From NCBI GenBank assembly GCA_028023455.1, contig JAQFVV010006337.1:1169001-1233000 (forward strand): DNA of 64,000 nt, read 5' to 3'. Made by a program: the position numbers and the translations under genes. Source of the DNA: Epiperipatus broadwayi. Taxonomy: Eukaryota; Onychophora; Udeonychophora; Euonychophora; Peripatidae. Positions 49,240 to 61,248 of this stretch are shown in pieces (the first letter of the stretch is position 1; the number at the start of each line of letters is the position of its first letter). The notes under the pieces were generated by a model that was given only the letters and a program-made list of their open reading frames with translations, was not told the origin of the DNA and made no database searches.

Positions 49240-49300
49240 TTTGTTGTTTATTCAAATAAACAGGTAAAAAGGCTTACCTTTGTGCTACCACCACTCCGAT

Positions 49301-49806
49301 TATAATATTTTTCGATAACTGTGTTAATATTTAGAATTTTAATACTAAACGAAGAGCATAGACTGATACCAATAGGTGCCATCTATCAATGTATGTATTT
49401 ACCATTTTTGTTCTCAAAAATTGGATTTTTTAATAAACATTTTTTATTAGGTACATATTTGGCAATATATAAAAAATGATTTTTTTGGTTTTTAAATTAT
49501 AATAAACTTTATATTTACTCCTTTATCACTAAAAAATAGACAAACACATATTAAAATCAATTCTATTGTATATCTATAGTAAATTGATTAAAATTTGTCA
49601 TAGAAAAATATGAATCATAAAAAGTATAAGACATATATGTTTAAAACCTATAAAAATACTTTTATTTACAAATTTACAATAAAAATAATAAATACTGACT
49701 TTAAAAAAGCCACATTTGAATACAGTTTCTTTTCCATCAGATTTTAGAAGATTTAGTTTTATCCACCTAACCATAAAATGAAAAACATAACAATTAGTAT
49801 GTATAT
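49301..49806. other. AT-rich spacer 5' of the LINE
   Basis: No coding sequence; may include the LINE 5' untranslated region. Confidence 0.4.
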
Positions 49807-49810
49807 ATAT

Positions 49811-50972
49811 TATAACAGGGTGGCCTATTTGATAGCCTTATTTGAGGCATCAAATATAACAGAATGGCATTTAATCGTCCCAGTTGATATACCAAATATA
49901 ACAATCAATTATATTTAATGCTTGGAAATCATTAACTTAATGCTTCACAGTTAGGTTCGCCAAATATAACAGAATGGATTTTATTTAAAATCTAAGTTGG
50001 TCTTGTTAAATATAAGGGGATGATTAAATTCCCTAGAAAGAGGATATGCATTTCACTACAATCGGACTTTGGGTCTTCAGGTAGAATTCTAGAACTGAAT
50101 CGATGAAATACTAAGTTCATGATTATATCTATCTTTATTATGCTAACTCAATAATCTTTAAATAGTTTTAATATAATTTAGACTAGTTCATCCATCTTTC
50201 ATCCCTCTTTCAGTCACCATTATGCCATGATATTCAAACTCATGGAGAATTTGCAATTAGCTCTTTTCAGGGATAATTTCAAAACAAGTTATTATTTAAA
50301 ATGCCTTTACATAAGCATTAATTATAATTGATATTAATATGATATTTATAATACTAGCATATATATAATATAATTCAATAATGATTAGACAAAGAGATCA
50401 AGTTAATAAATCAATATTTAATAATAAAAAATATAATATAATAGATAATAAAATATTAATAAATAAATACGGATGAATTTTACCATTTTAAAAATATTAA
50501 TAAATAATATTCTTATTTAATACCCTATGATAAAATTCAATATTATAATAAACTTTCAAAAATTAAAGAAAATAGTTTAAATTAACAGATATATAAAACA
50601 ATATCTGGATTCAAAAATTAATAATTTATGTAACTTATTTACCATTCTTATTTATATATTTCATAATTACTAATATATAAGTACTATTTATAATTGTATA
50701 ACTTATATATTATATGTATTTTTGATAAATAAAATACATTAAATGTTTACAATATTATGTAATAAATACAATATAATCCTGTTTAAAATATCTATTAATA
50801 ATAACTATTGTTTATATCCATCATCTAATTTGATGAATTATGTCAAGCTTTCAATTAATTATATTTAATAATAAATATAATTTTCCTATTAAGATATAAT
50901 GATGCGATGCCAAATTTGAAATAAAGATAATAATAATAATAAACATATTAAAATAATATAAGCATTATTACA
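49811..50972 (-). mobile_element. Probable solo LTR E in reverse orientation
   Basis: Read on the minus strand it starts TGTAATAATGC and ends CACCCTGTTATA, with ATAT on both sides inside (AT)n (49,807-49,810 and 50,973-50,976). Near its 3' end the motif TGTTATATTTG recurs about three times (plus-strand 49,850-49,985, seen as CCAAATATAACA), the same architecture as the end of the A LTR (TCCATTACATTTGG repeats). No partner LTR or coding interior is present. It abuts element C, sharing one (AT)n tract. Confidence 0.55.
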
Positions 50973-50984
50973 ATATATATATAT

Positions 50985-53086
50985 TGTAACGATATATAAA
51001 TATGTCGTTACATTAATTTAAAATAAAAACTTAAGAGTTCGCAAATAAAAGTAAAAAACTAAACGCTAAAATTAAAAATGTTTGTTATACGTATATACAT
51101 TCGCACAGATGCTAAACTTTAAAAAGATTTTTTTTTAATAAATAAAAAAAAGGTATTTGAATGTATTTTTTTATAAAAAAAGATTTATAAAAATATTTTA
51201 ATAAAAAAATAACGTAAGTTAAAATAAAAACAGGTATTAATTAATTCCTGTAATCTATAAATGGAAATGATTGTTTATTAATTATCTAAAAGCTGTTTAA
51301 TTAAAAAGTCAGATGAAAAGTTAGATAAGAGAAGAAAGAGATTTTAGCTTGACCAATGGAAGCACTAAGCCTTGGCTCGGACCCTAACGAAAGTGATGGA
51401 TTGGTGACGTTTTGTTCATTGAATCCTTGTGGATAATATAAAAAGGGAAATACAGTTTTTTCGGACAGTTCCAGCGTTGGGTGTTTGAGAGATGTGGTAT
51501 GACGCACATACCACACTCTCTATAAAAATAGAAATGAAAAGACTGTGATGCCTTGAACCAGCTATTGCCATCTCCAAAACATTACCTTCCAACGGAGGCG
51601 TCGGGGGAATTAAAGCATAAACCTGGACTCTTATACCATAAGCTATATGAAATTAACAGTTATCAAAATCAATTACGAACTTTCGTCAAGTTTTATAAAT
51701 TCATAAACAAGCCAAATTAAATGTTAAAAAACGGACTCTTATCTGACTTTTGTAAGTTTTTAAATCAAATTAATAATGTTTAATTTTATGTTTCCCGATT
51801 GACAAACATCATTTCCATTTTTTTTTTTTTATTGTAAAGATTAATTAAATGTATGAAATTTAAGTTGTTTATAGACGCTTGCATGGATTCGTTTGCGGTT
51901 AATTATATTTTGGTTTTCATATTTGATCAAAATATATAGACATTCGATAAATAATGATACCTTACGGTGAGTATCTAAAATGTATTTATTCGGATGTCTT
52001 TTAAGTTATTGGTGACAACGCAAGTATCTTATGGTGAATACTATTGGGTTACTTATAAGTTTCCCTCTGCGATTGTCGGTATCAATAATTTTGTATTTTG
52101 ATCGTTTATGTTTATTTTGAAATGTTTTTGACCGTGGAATCTATGTAATCGATCTATACCCAACATTTTTAAACAAATCTGTGCGAACGTATTTAAATGT
52201 TAAAATTAAGTCGGGCGTGAATGGCTATATAGTTTTGTAAAGTTGTATTAAGGGAGGGTAATCTTAGGTTATTCATTTTGTAGTTGAATTGGTTCAATGG
52301 ATTGGATATATTTGTGTAATTAGTAGATGTAGTATGAGGTCCGCTACGGGCAGGATTATAGATATACGCCACACCCTCTGTTTGCCTATGGATGGGTTTG
52401 TAAGTTGGCAGAAGACCGCAGTCCATTCCTATGGAGTTTTTTGTTAATTGTTCTACTTGCCAACAGATGTCACATTCCTGTTGGTGGAGAGTCAATATCT
52501 CCTCTAATTCTACTTACTGTTCAGATGTACTTTCCTGGCAGTATAGTATTTTGTGTTGTCGTATCATGCTACATTGAATACATGAATATATCAGATGGAT
52601 TGGCGCCAGTTGATTGCGAAATTTGTCGCCTAAGGTTAAATCAGGGAAGAATATTTTTTCTTTTCAAATGCAGATCTATGTAGTCTATTCATACTTGACT
52701 ATCTAAATAAAAATTAAACTTATTGAAATCTTTTTAAATATAAATTTACAAGATCAATATAGAAATATAAACATTAAATTTATTCCTCAAAATTTAAATA
52801 TTATTTTATATGTGCGTAAATAAATATTTTTATGTATTAATTTCTGGCAGTGGCTTTTATTTTTTTATATTTAAGATATAAAATTTATATTTTATTATCT
52901 CTGCTGCTCCACTGAGCTAGTGACTTGGGCTAACGATCTGAATATTTAAATAAAGTGGAATCTTAACAGCGCGTATCTGCCTACTCTATAAATTTTTCTA
53001 GGCTCAAATGCCTAGATGGCGCCCTTGTAGAGCAGATATTGTGTTTGCGGTTAGATTCGATCTTCACTTTCATTTCGATCGTTATA
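50985..53086 (+). repeat. 5' LTR of element C
   Basis: Uninterrupted copy, and therefore preserves the empty target site (GTTATACGTATATAC at 51,086-51,100) into which D inserted in the other LTR. The termini TGTAACGAT and ATCGTTATA are inverted repeats apart from one base. Confidence 0.9.
51494..51528 (+). promoter_or_regulatory. LTR promoter of C: CRE-like hairpin plus TATA box
   Basis: Arms GTGGTATG (51,494-51,501) and CATACCAC (51,507-51,514) form an 8-bp palindrome around ACGCA, which creates TGACGCA, close to a CRE/AP-1 type site. TATAAAAATAG begins 7 nt later at 51,521. The arrangement is identical in the 3' LTR (56,707-56,741). Spacing suits a Pol II core promoter; activity is inferred. 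Confidence 0.5.
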
Positions 53087-53694
53087 ATTGGCGTCCCAAG
53101 TGTGGCTTTACCTCAGAGATTGACCCTGAGAAAGGGAATTGATGATGATGAAATTTCCTATCTTTAATAAATCATGAGTGCCCTGAAAATTTTAAAAGTG
53201 AATCATGCTCATAATATTTTTCCTGAAATTAGTATAAATATATTTGTTGTATTGACGTGGAGTTACAGTTTGAATTTTTGGTCTTAAAGGTACTGCCAGT
53301 AAGAAAAATTACGCATATGTAGAGATAAATTCGAGGAATAAAAACTAATAAATAAAACGTAATAATAAATCTAAATCATATTTTTTAAAAAAAAAAAAAA
53401 GTCTTGTTAAATTAAAATCTAATCGTTCAAACTTGCCTAAGTAATAGTTAAAGGTTGAAGAAAAGAAACTTGGAAGGGAGGGGGCAGAAATTTAGCTGGT
53501 AATAAGGAATTAACAGTCAACATTTTTTTTAATTATTATATTTGTGTGTAATTACTGTTTTGTCTTGTAAAAAAAAAAAAGTTTTGTCCTGTTGAAATTT
53601 TCATATATAATCAATTTGTGTAACGTAATTACTAACACTAAGTAAATTCTTTTTTTTTTTAATGTTTTTTGTTTTTTGAGGAAGTTTACTGATA
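53087..53694 (+). other. Interior of element C
   Basis: PBS at the left, poly(A) and poly(T) runs, and GAGGAAG near the right end as a weak polypurine tract. No ORF of note. Confidence 0.7.
53089..53106 (+). promoter_or_regulatory. Primer-binding site of element C
   Basis: TGGCGTCCCAAGTGTGGC begins 2 nt after the LTR; similar to the complement of a tRNA-Lys 3' end. Confidence 0.7.
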
Positions 53695-56600
53695 TGTAAC
53701 GATATATAAATATGTCGTTACATTAATTTAAAATAAAAACTTAAGAGTTCGCAAATAAAAGTAAAAAACTAAACGCTAAAATTAAAAATGTTTGTTATAC
53801 GTATTGAAACAGACAGATCGAAGAACCGATCTTAGTTTCATGTGTTTTTTGAAGTACGGTAATTCGAACTACTATTTGCCCGCAATGAGATTTTTTCTAT
53901 TTCAAGTCACATAAAAATTGGGATATATTTTATGTTTTGTAAAAAGATATGTAAAGATTCCGTGTATAAATATCACAAATCATGAAATAATATTCGTGTG
54001 TGCGTGGTTTGTGAATTTATAGCAGCTTAATTTAAAAGTTTCATTGCGGGTGTATTTGTTTAAATTTTAACTTTTTAGAATTATACAAAGTCGTTTAAAA
54101 ATACTGATCAAAAGTCACATTCCTTTGATCAGTGTTTTTAATTAAAATCTGTCTTGTACAAATGTATAGAGTAATTAATTTGTATTTGAAAATTAGATAA
54201 GGAATTTATATTTTGTAATTACTTGGTCAATTTAAAATTGTGTATTAAAGTTAAAGATAGCTGAAAATGGAACAATGGAAATGGATAATTGATATTGTAT
54301 GGTCAAGTTGGATTGCTGGAGGCTAGAGAAAAGTAGGCGGAGTCTCAAACAAAAACCAGGCAGAAAGGTCAACCGTGGCCATCTTAGAAAAAACTAGGAT
54401 TCTAACTTTTGACGTGGCTGAGAGTAGACCGTCTCAAAACAGCACAGCAGTTGCTAGAAAAATCGCTACAACTTTTATTAAGAAGTCCACCAGTAAACCG
54501 TAATGTCGATGGGCTAAGTGCCAGGAGCTGATCTCTGTCCTGCCAATTTGAATCTTCGTGCCGCTGTCTGATCATGCTTTACGTGCTTCAAAATTTCCAG
54601 CTTCCAATCTCCAAATTGACTATGCCTTTCAAGTAAATTTCAAATGCGCGCCTACGTTCGTCAGACATACCATCGTGAGAAGCCAAGCCGGATGAAGAAA
54701 GAAGGGTAACTGTGTTACATGAACTTTTAACTTTCTCCCGAGCTTAATTTTATAGTTAATCTGTCAATCAAATGAATCACATGTAAGTTTTTGTTTCGTT
54801 TATAATGCTACTGTTTAACCTGTCAGTAAATTTTCTTTTCTCTTATTCCTCCGCTCTAGTCTTTAGAAAATAATTTATAAATATTGTACTTAATAGTGAT
54901 AATGATTCAAATGAATACATTTATATTTTCCTTTATTACTTATGCTATAAACAAACGATGCCAATAGTAATATTTCCCAACTCTGTTTAAAGCTAGTTTA
55001 TAATATTGATTATAGTTATTTTAAAAGTAAGTTCGTTGTTTTGAATTCAAGATTATTTCATATGTTGAGTTGGCAGATATTAAAACACTTTATTATAATG
55101 AATTCGTATTTTGTCATATTATTGTAATCTAAAGTTCAGTCGTAAATATGTAAATGGTTTTAAGTTTATTATATTAATGTCATACATGAAATGAGAAATA
55201 ATTCTCACTGTAAAATTTGATGCTATCGCTACCGCCTGAACAACCTGGGGGTTTAGGGGTTTCAGAGTAAACTTAATTAATTATTGCTTTCGCGGTCCGT
55301 TTGATTCCGCCATGTTTTATTGTAATAGTATATCAGCCTGTTGCGTAGAAATAGACGAATAGAGTATCCAGGTTTTGTATAATTCCGTTTTAATCCACTT
55401 CAAGCACTCGTCCTCGATGACTGTGGCAATGCCTTTCCTTCGCCGAAGTTGGCGTCTCGCCGTACTACCATATGGGAAAGAAAGCAATTCTTTTCCAGGT
55501 AATCTCTTGGATCACCGGGTTTCGAAATGATCCTGGCTGGTTGTAGTGTCCCGGATCTACTTGGGGGCATTAAGCCTTGTCAAAGTACAAGCCGCCCGGT
55601 ATTCCGTTGATGCACCGCAAGTGATTACTGTAGGGCTCTTTAATCTAGGCAACCACTAGTACATCAATCTTAGATATCATATTTATACGAAACCACCCTC
55701 CAACTATTCGTATACGCAACGGTTCGAATCTATTCGAATAAAATAACTTAATAAAAATAGTAGATAAATATTTTCAATGCCCCAAATACTCTGATTCCCT
55801 TAGCCACCCGTCAATCATTTAACTACACCGATATTGGCATGAGTTTGTTTACCAGGTAAAATGATTACTAAAGACTAGTAGCCAATTATAATAGAATATT
55901 TATGGAAGTCTTACCGTACTTTTGAATAATATTTGTTAATGCTTTCTATTTATTATTAAACAATTTATTTAATCTAATTTTGTGTCTCCCACCTCATTAC
56001 TCTCGAAGTCTATTTAGTCACCTACTGTCTGTATTGGCAACTTAAATATATACATTACATTAATGACCGTACCAATATCCAGAGTATAATAGATCTATAT
56101 ATAATTAACTGTAAGTAATTTAGTCTGTGTTCTGAGTTGAGCTAGTAAAGGGATAACCCCGTGCTGTTATAAAGTCATCATCGGTTGGTCATACCGGGGT
56201 TTGGGTTTGAATTTAGTTGGCGTTTTGGAATTTATTCTTAAACGCGGACTGGGTTTGAACTCGGGTACTGTGTATGAGTAAGCGTGGTGGATTTATACCG
56301 GTACAGTATATACATTCGCACAGATGCTAAACTTTAAAAAGATTTTTTTTTAATAAATAAAAAAAAGGTATTTGAATGTATTTTTTTATAAAAAAAGATT
56401 TATAAAAATATTTTAATAAAAAAATAACGTAAGTTAAAATAAAAACAGGTATTAATTAATTCCTGTAATCTATAAATGGAAATGATTGTTTATTAATTAT
56501 CTAAAAGCTGTTTAATTAAAAAGTCAGATGAAAAGTTAGATAAGAGAAGAAAGATTTTAGCTTGACCAATGGAAGCACTAAGTCTTGGCTCGGACCCTAA

Positions 56601-58304
56601 CGAAAGTGATGGATTGGTGACGTTTTGTTCATTGAATCCTTGTGGATAATATAAAAAGGGAAATACAGTTTTTTCGGACAGTTCCAGCGTTGGGTGTTTG
56701 AGAGATGTGGTATGACGCACATACCACACTCTCTATAAAAATAGAAATGAAAAGACTGTGATGCCTTGAACCAGCTATTGCCATCTCCAAAACATTACCT
56801 TCCAACGGAAGCGTCGGGGGAATTAAAGCATAAACCTGGACTCTTATACCATAAGCTATATGAAATTAACAGTTATCAAAATCAATTACGAACTTTCGTC
56901 AAGTTTTATAAATTCATAAACAAGCCAAATTAAATGTTAAAAAACAGACTCTTATCTGACTTTTGTAAGTTTTTAAATCAAATTAATAATGTTTAATTTT
57001 ATATGTTTCCCGATTGACAAACATCATTTCCATTTTTTTTTTTTTTTTATTGTAAAGATTAATTAAATGTATGAAATTTAAGTTGTTTATAGACGCTTGC
57101 ATGGATTCGTTTGCGGTTAATTATATTTTGGTTTTCATATTTGATCAAAATATATAGACATTCGATAAATAATGATACCTTACGGTGAGTATCTAAAATG
57201 TATTTATTCGGATGTCTTTTAAGTTATTGGTGACAATGCAAGTATCTTATGGTGAATACTATTGGGTTACTTATAAGTTTCCCTCTGTGATTGTCGGTAT
57301 CAATAATTTTGTATTTTGATCGTTTATGTTTATTTTGAAATGTTTTTGACTGTGGAATCTATGTAATCGATCTATACCCAACATTTTTAAACAAATCTGT
57401 GCGAACATATTTAAATGTTAAAATTAAGTCGGGCGTGAATGGCTATATAGTTTTGTAAAGTTGTATTAAGGGAGGGTAATCTTAGGTTATTCATTTCATA
57501 GTTGAATTGGTTCAATGGATTGGATATATTTGTGTAATTAGTAGATGTAGTATGAGGTCCGCTACGGGCAGGATTATAGATATACGCCACACACCCTCTG
57601 TTTGCCTATGGATGGGTTTGTAAGTCAGCAGAAGACCACAGTCCATTCCTATGGAGTTTTTTTGTTAATTGTTCTACTTGCCAACAGATGTCACATTCCT
57701 GTTGGTGGAGAGTCAATATCTTCTCTAATTCTACTTACTGTTCAGATGTACTTTCCTGGCAGTATAGTATTTTGTGTTGTCGTATCATGCTACATTGAAT
57801 ACATGAATATATCAGATGGATTGGCGCCAGTTGATTGCGAAATTTGTTGCCTAAGGTTAAATCAGGGAAGAATTTTTTTTTTCAAATGCAGATCTATGTA
57901 GTCTATTCATACTTGACTATCTAAATAAAAATTAAACTTATTGAAATCTTTTTAAATGTGAATTTACAAGTTAATATAAAAATCTAAAAGGTTAAACTTA
58001 TTCCTCAAAATTTAAATATTATTTTATATGTGCGTAAATAAATATTTTTATATGTTAATTTCTGGCAGTGGCTTTTATTCTTTTATATTTAAGATATAAA
58101 ATTTATAGATTTTTATCTCTGCGTCTCCGCTGTGCTAGTGACTTGGGCTAACGATCTGAATATTTAAATAAAGTGGAATCTTAACAGCGCGTATCTGCCT
58201 ACTCTATAAATTTTTCTAGGCTCAAATGCCTAGATGGTGCCCTTGTAGAGCAGATATTGTGTTTGCGGTTAGATTCGATCTTCACTTTCATTTCGATCGT
58301 TATA
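53695..58304 (+). repeat. 3' LTR of element C (interrupted by D)
   Basis: 53,695-53,804 matches the first 110 bp of the 5' LTR and 56,306-58,304 matches the rest. Includes the second copy of the hairpin/TATA promoter (56,707-56,741). Confidence 0.9.
53805..56305. mobile_element. Solo LTR D inserted in the element C 3' LTR
   Basis: The 2,501-bp insert starts TGAAACAGACAG and ends TATACCGGTACA (TG...CA). It is flanked by GTAT at 53,801-53,804 and 56,306-56,309, while the uninterrupted LTR at 51,091 has GTAT once: a clean 4-bp target duplication. It is more GC-rich than its surroundings (notably 55,420-55,620) and has no long ORF. TG...CA ends, 4-bp duplication and lack of coding sequence support a solo LTR. 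The family was not identified elsewhere in the window. Confidence 0.85.
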
Positions 58305-59485
58305 ATATATATATATAAATCACAAAGAAAACTTATTTTCTAGAGTTGAAAGTAGATATTGAAGTTTATAGTTCATCATCCTAATGAAGATCTTTTACAA
58401 AGTATATTATTAATCCATTGGTATAATGATGATTTTATTTATCCTTAATTGATAAACTGTTAATAACATCCAATGACTTGATTGATATAATATGTAGTAA
58501 ATATTCTTCAAATGATGATGTTCTTAATCTCCATTTTTCTATTATTAGACGTTCTATATATCCAATATTTCAAAATATTTTAAAATAGCATGCAAGGTTG
58601 GTTTCGAATCCTTTACGATACAAAGCTGTTCTACTCAAAGCACATTGTTTTATCCTATATATATATAATTATTTTAAATTTATATATATCTGAAGAATAA
58701 TAGAAGTATTAAAACAACGTAGTTTCCAAAAAACTTAAACAGACTTTCTTTTCTTTTATATTGCTATTCCTTTAAGATTTAACAGAAAATTAAAATATTT
58801 TCCTTGCAGACTTTTAATCCACAGATTATCTTAATTTGGAAAAGTTAATATTTAAATTCCAATCGTTGAACAGTAGTATTGATAAAAGAAAAAGTTATTT
58901 AAAGAGAAATGATTTTCTTTTCCTCTCCTTAATAACAAGAGAACGAATAAATCTGCTCATGTGTTATTACAAGTTCATGCTTTATTTAAATATTAATTGT
59001 TCAATAGACATTAAGATTTAATAATAAAATATATATAAAATTATTTATTATTCTATCTCAAATCTGGCATTTTACTCAAAAGCTTAAGGTATGTATTATT
59101 TAAAACTCACATGTATATATAAATAGTTTATATATGTATCATAATAAAATAGTCAAATAAATTTTATATTTATAAATAATTTCATAAGAGATAAAACATG
59201 TTAGACAAATAATAATAACTATAAGTTACTATTATAATATATAGACAAATTGTGAAGTATAGCATAAACAAAATCACATGAATTATTTATTTTTCTGATA
59301 TGTATTCGATGATGTTCAAAAACAGACAATGCCTTACCATGCAGATGTCTTTCTGATGATATGTGTTTTGCAAGCTGTTTTTGAACATGTGTTATTCAAT
59401 AGCTAAAATTCAATAATTAATAAAAACAAAAAATATGTAGATATATATTTTTATAATATTTATATAATAAAAGCAATAATTACCT
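58305..59485. other. AT-rich non-coding stretch
   Basis: A GGTTTCGAATCC near 58,590-58,601 resembles a tRNA B box but no tRNA fold was found around it. Otherwise nothing is recognisable. Confidence 0.35.
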
Positions 59486-60496
59486 TCAGATATTAATCCT
59501 TGTGTGATAAATTTTAAAACAGTGTTCAAGACAAAGACCAACTTGACAGTCTCTGCACCAGTATCTTATTTTCTTTCTGACTTTTTTCTCATCAGATGTT
59601 GTATTGAGCTTCATACTCTGGACTATTGAGAAGGTGCTTTTTTGATGGGATTAGATAGAATAAGGGTAACAAAATGTCTGGCAGTATATTGAAGAGGAGA
59701 AGGGATAGCACTATCTGTTCTTACTCTAGAGATGGAAGTAGGAACCATATATTTTTTCAATAATCTTCTCAATTATTTGTAATCTGAACTCTAAAAGTTG
59801 GACATTGCAACCATAATACTTAGTGTGTAAAATGCACGAATTCCATAAAGCTTGGTCTAAGAAATGTCTAAATAGTTTTTTGTAATATTTTTTTGCTTGT
59901 TCCTAGTTGCCTAATAGTAGAGCAACTCTTGATTGCAGCGATCAACACCACCCATCATGTCAGTGGGTTTTTCTATATTTTCTCCCCATCTATTCTTTAC
60001 AATTTTTGTGGTAGCATCATAAATAGTACTCATTAGACAGTCTGGTTTTATTGTCCTGCCATTTTAAGGTTTTATTTTTCCATGCTGAAAAGCCTGGATA
60101 GTGCCTTTTTTTAATTTACCCTTTTTAAATTATTCTGGCAGAACTTTCCTTCTTTTATTGACAATACCATAAATATCTGTCTTATTTTTTATAAGTATAA
60201 CTGCCAGATCAGGTAATGTGCCAATTGTCTACATTGACATAATATCCTTTCCCCAAATAAATCATCCATCAAATGATAACATTTTTAGTGTTGGAAAGGT
60301 AAAATGGCCTACTTTTGTATATATATTGTTTCAGCTCCAGTATACAGAAAAGAAGTCACAAATATAGTCACTTGCTGTCTCACAAAACATAAAACATGTT
60401 ATTCTAAAATGGGGCCTTTTTTTAGCATTATATGTTTTCCAGCTCAAATGTCCATTGTAGAGCATCAAACTCACATTCAGACTAAGAGTCTGTTCT

Positions 60497-60531
<35 letters not shown>

Positions 60532-60538
60532 CTAAGAG

Positions 60539-60588
<50 letters not shown>

Positions 60589-61248
60589 AGTTTTCTCTCA
60601 AATAGTACATAACTTCAGAGAGCTTATAGAAGTTTGGATTTGGATGGTTACCACTTGAGAACTTTTCATTATCAGCAAAATGCAATTATTGCATAAACAA
60701 TAAATACCTAGTACTTGTCATGAGTTTAGAAAAAATGGGTACATGAATAATCTTTCATGTTGACCAAGACTATAACTGCCATGGAATTTTGATGAGGTTT
60801 TGTAAAATCAATACTCCAATAAACAGCCTCAACTCCATTTTGCATGTAAGTTTGCAGCTGAGACATTGATTCCTTATTATGCCTATGCCCTAACTATAGC
60901 ACTGCTCAGCGCAAAGGTTTGTTTGCTCAATAATCATTTGTAGTTATGTATCGTCAAAAAAAAATTCAAAGAATTATAAAGCTTTGGCACCTGGATTTAC
61001 ACCAACAATTATGCCTGGTTTCCCAGTAAAAGGAAATCTTGGGGGGGGGAGAGATATTTTTCACATTTATTTTCTCCCATAGTTCAGTGCTATCCTCATA
61101 TAACACTCTCATCACTGCTACTACTATGATCCTCATTCATGCTTGAAAATCCCACTTCAACATAGCTTTTCATCTCTACTGAATTATATTCAGACTCAGT
61201 ATTAGAATCATAGTGATGAGAACTAGTTTTTACCATAGCAGAATCCAT
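59486..61248 (-). pseudogene. piggyBac-family transposase, decayed
   Basis: Read on the minus strand from the ATG at 61,248 (MDSAMVKTSSHHYDSN, then an acidic Ser-rich stretch), the colinear translation shows successive piggyBac landmarks through stops and frameshifts. These are PFTGKPGI with GAKAL and FFDDT (about 60,960-61,030), LFIGVLILQNLIKIP and TSTRYLLFMQ, LHFADNEKF (about 60,690), NFYKLSEVMYYLRENF, SLMLYNGHLSWKTY with RPHFRITCFMFCE (about 60,370-60,470), KGTIQAFQ, and KPTDMMGGVDRCNQ (about 59,950). The C-terminus is the cysteine-rich zinc-binding end RYWCRDCQVGLCLEHCF. The span fits the ~590-aa family length. The (TA)n expansions at about 60,500-60,580 lie inside the catalytic core, and the usual Asp before the SLM motif is lost. 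Terminal inverted repeats and TTAA flanks were not established. Confidence 0.88.
60500..60580. repeat. Two expanded (AT)n tracts inside the piggyBac pseudogene
   Basis: Long TA runs at about 60,500-60,527 and 60,547-60,581, with CAGACTAAGAGT present before the first and again between them, so expansion was accompanied by a small local duplication. Confidence 0.85.

Larger units (their letters stand above)
43330..49300 (-). mobile_element. Non-LTR retrotransposon (ORF1 with CCHC, ORF2 with EEP-RT-zf-RVT), inactivated
   Basis: Two ORFs in the usual LINE order on the minus strand: ORF1 from 49,239 to 46,824 and ORF2 from 46,786 to 43,562, 37 nt apart. The 5' and 3' ends are approximate; T-runs near 43,254 or 43,330 may be the complement of a poly(A) tail. 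The region is visibly richer in G and C than its surroundings. Frameshifts and at least two in-frame stops make it dead, but the coding sequence is mostly preserved, so decay is recent. The clade is not assigned. No RNase H was seen. Confidence 0.9.
50985..58304 (+). mobile_element. LTR element C: 2.1-kb LTRs around a 0.6-kb non-coding interior
   Basis: The direct repeats start TGTAACGATATAT and end TCGATCGTTATA. The 5' copy is 50,985-53,086. The 3' copy is 53,695-58,304 once solo LTR D (53,805-56,305 plus a 4-bp duplication) is removed. ATAT flanks both ends within (AT)n. A PBS (TGGCGTCCCAAGTGTGGC, 53,089-53,106) follows the 5' LTR after 2 nt. The 608-bp interior (53,087-53,694) holds no ORF, so replication functions would have to come from elsewhere; its layout is that of TRIM/LARD-type non-autonomous elements. 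Confidence 0.88.

Noticed and set aside
52405-52683. Open frames of 92 and 99 codons in the C LTRs (also 57,602-57,901)
   Set aside because: Both open at TTG, the frames differ between the two LTR copies because of small indels, and no domain is visible.
58590-58601. tRNA B-box-like GGTTTCGAATCC
   Set aside because: No A box at the right distance and no cloverleaf in either strand; likely chance or an old SINE scrap.
58811-58844. Exon candidate after the strong acceptor TTTTCCTTGCAG
   Set aside because: It has an immediate stop in phase 1, the phase of the other candidates, and the donor is weak.
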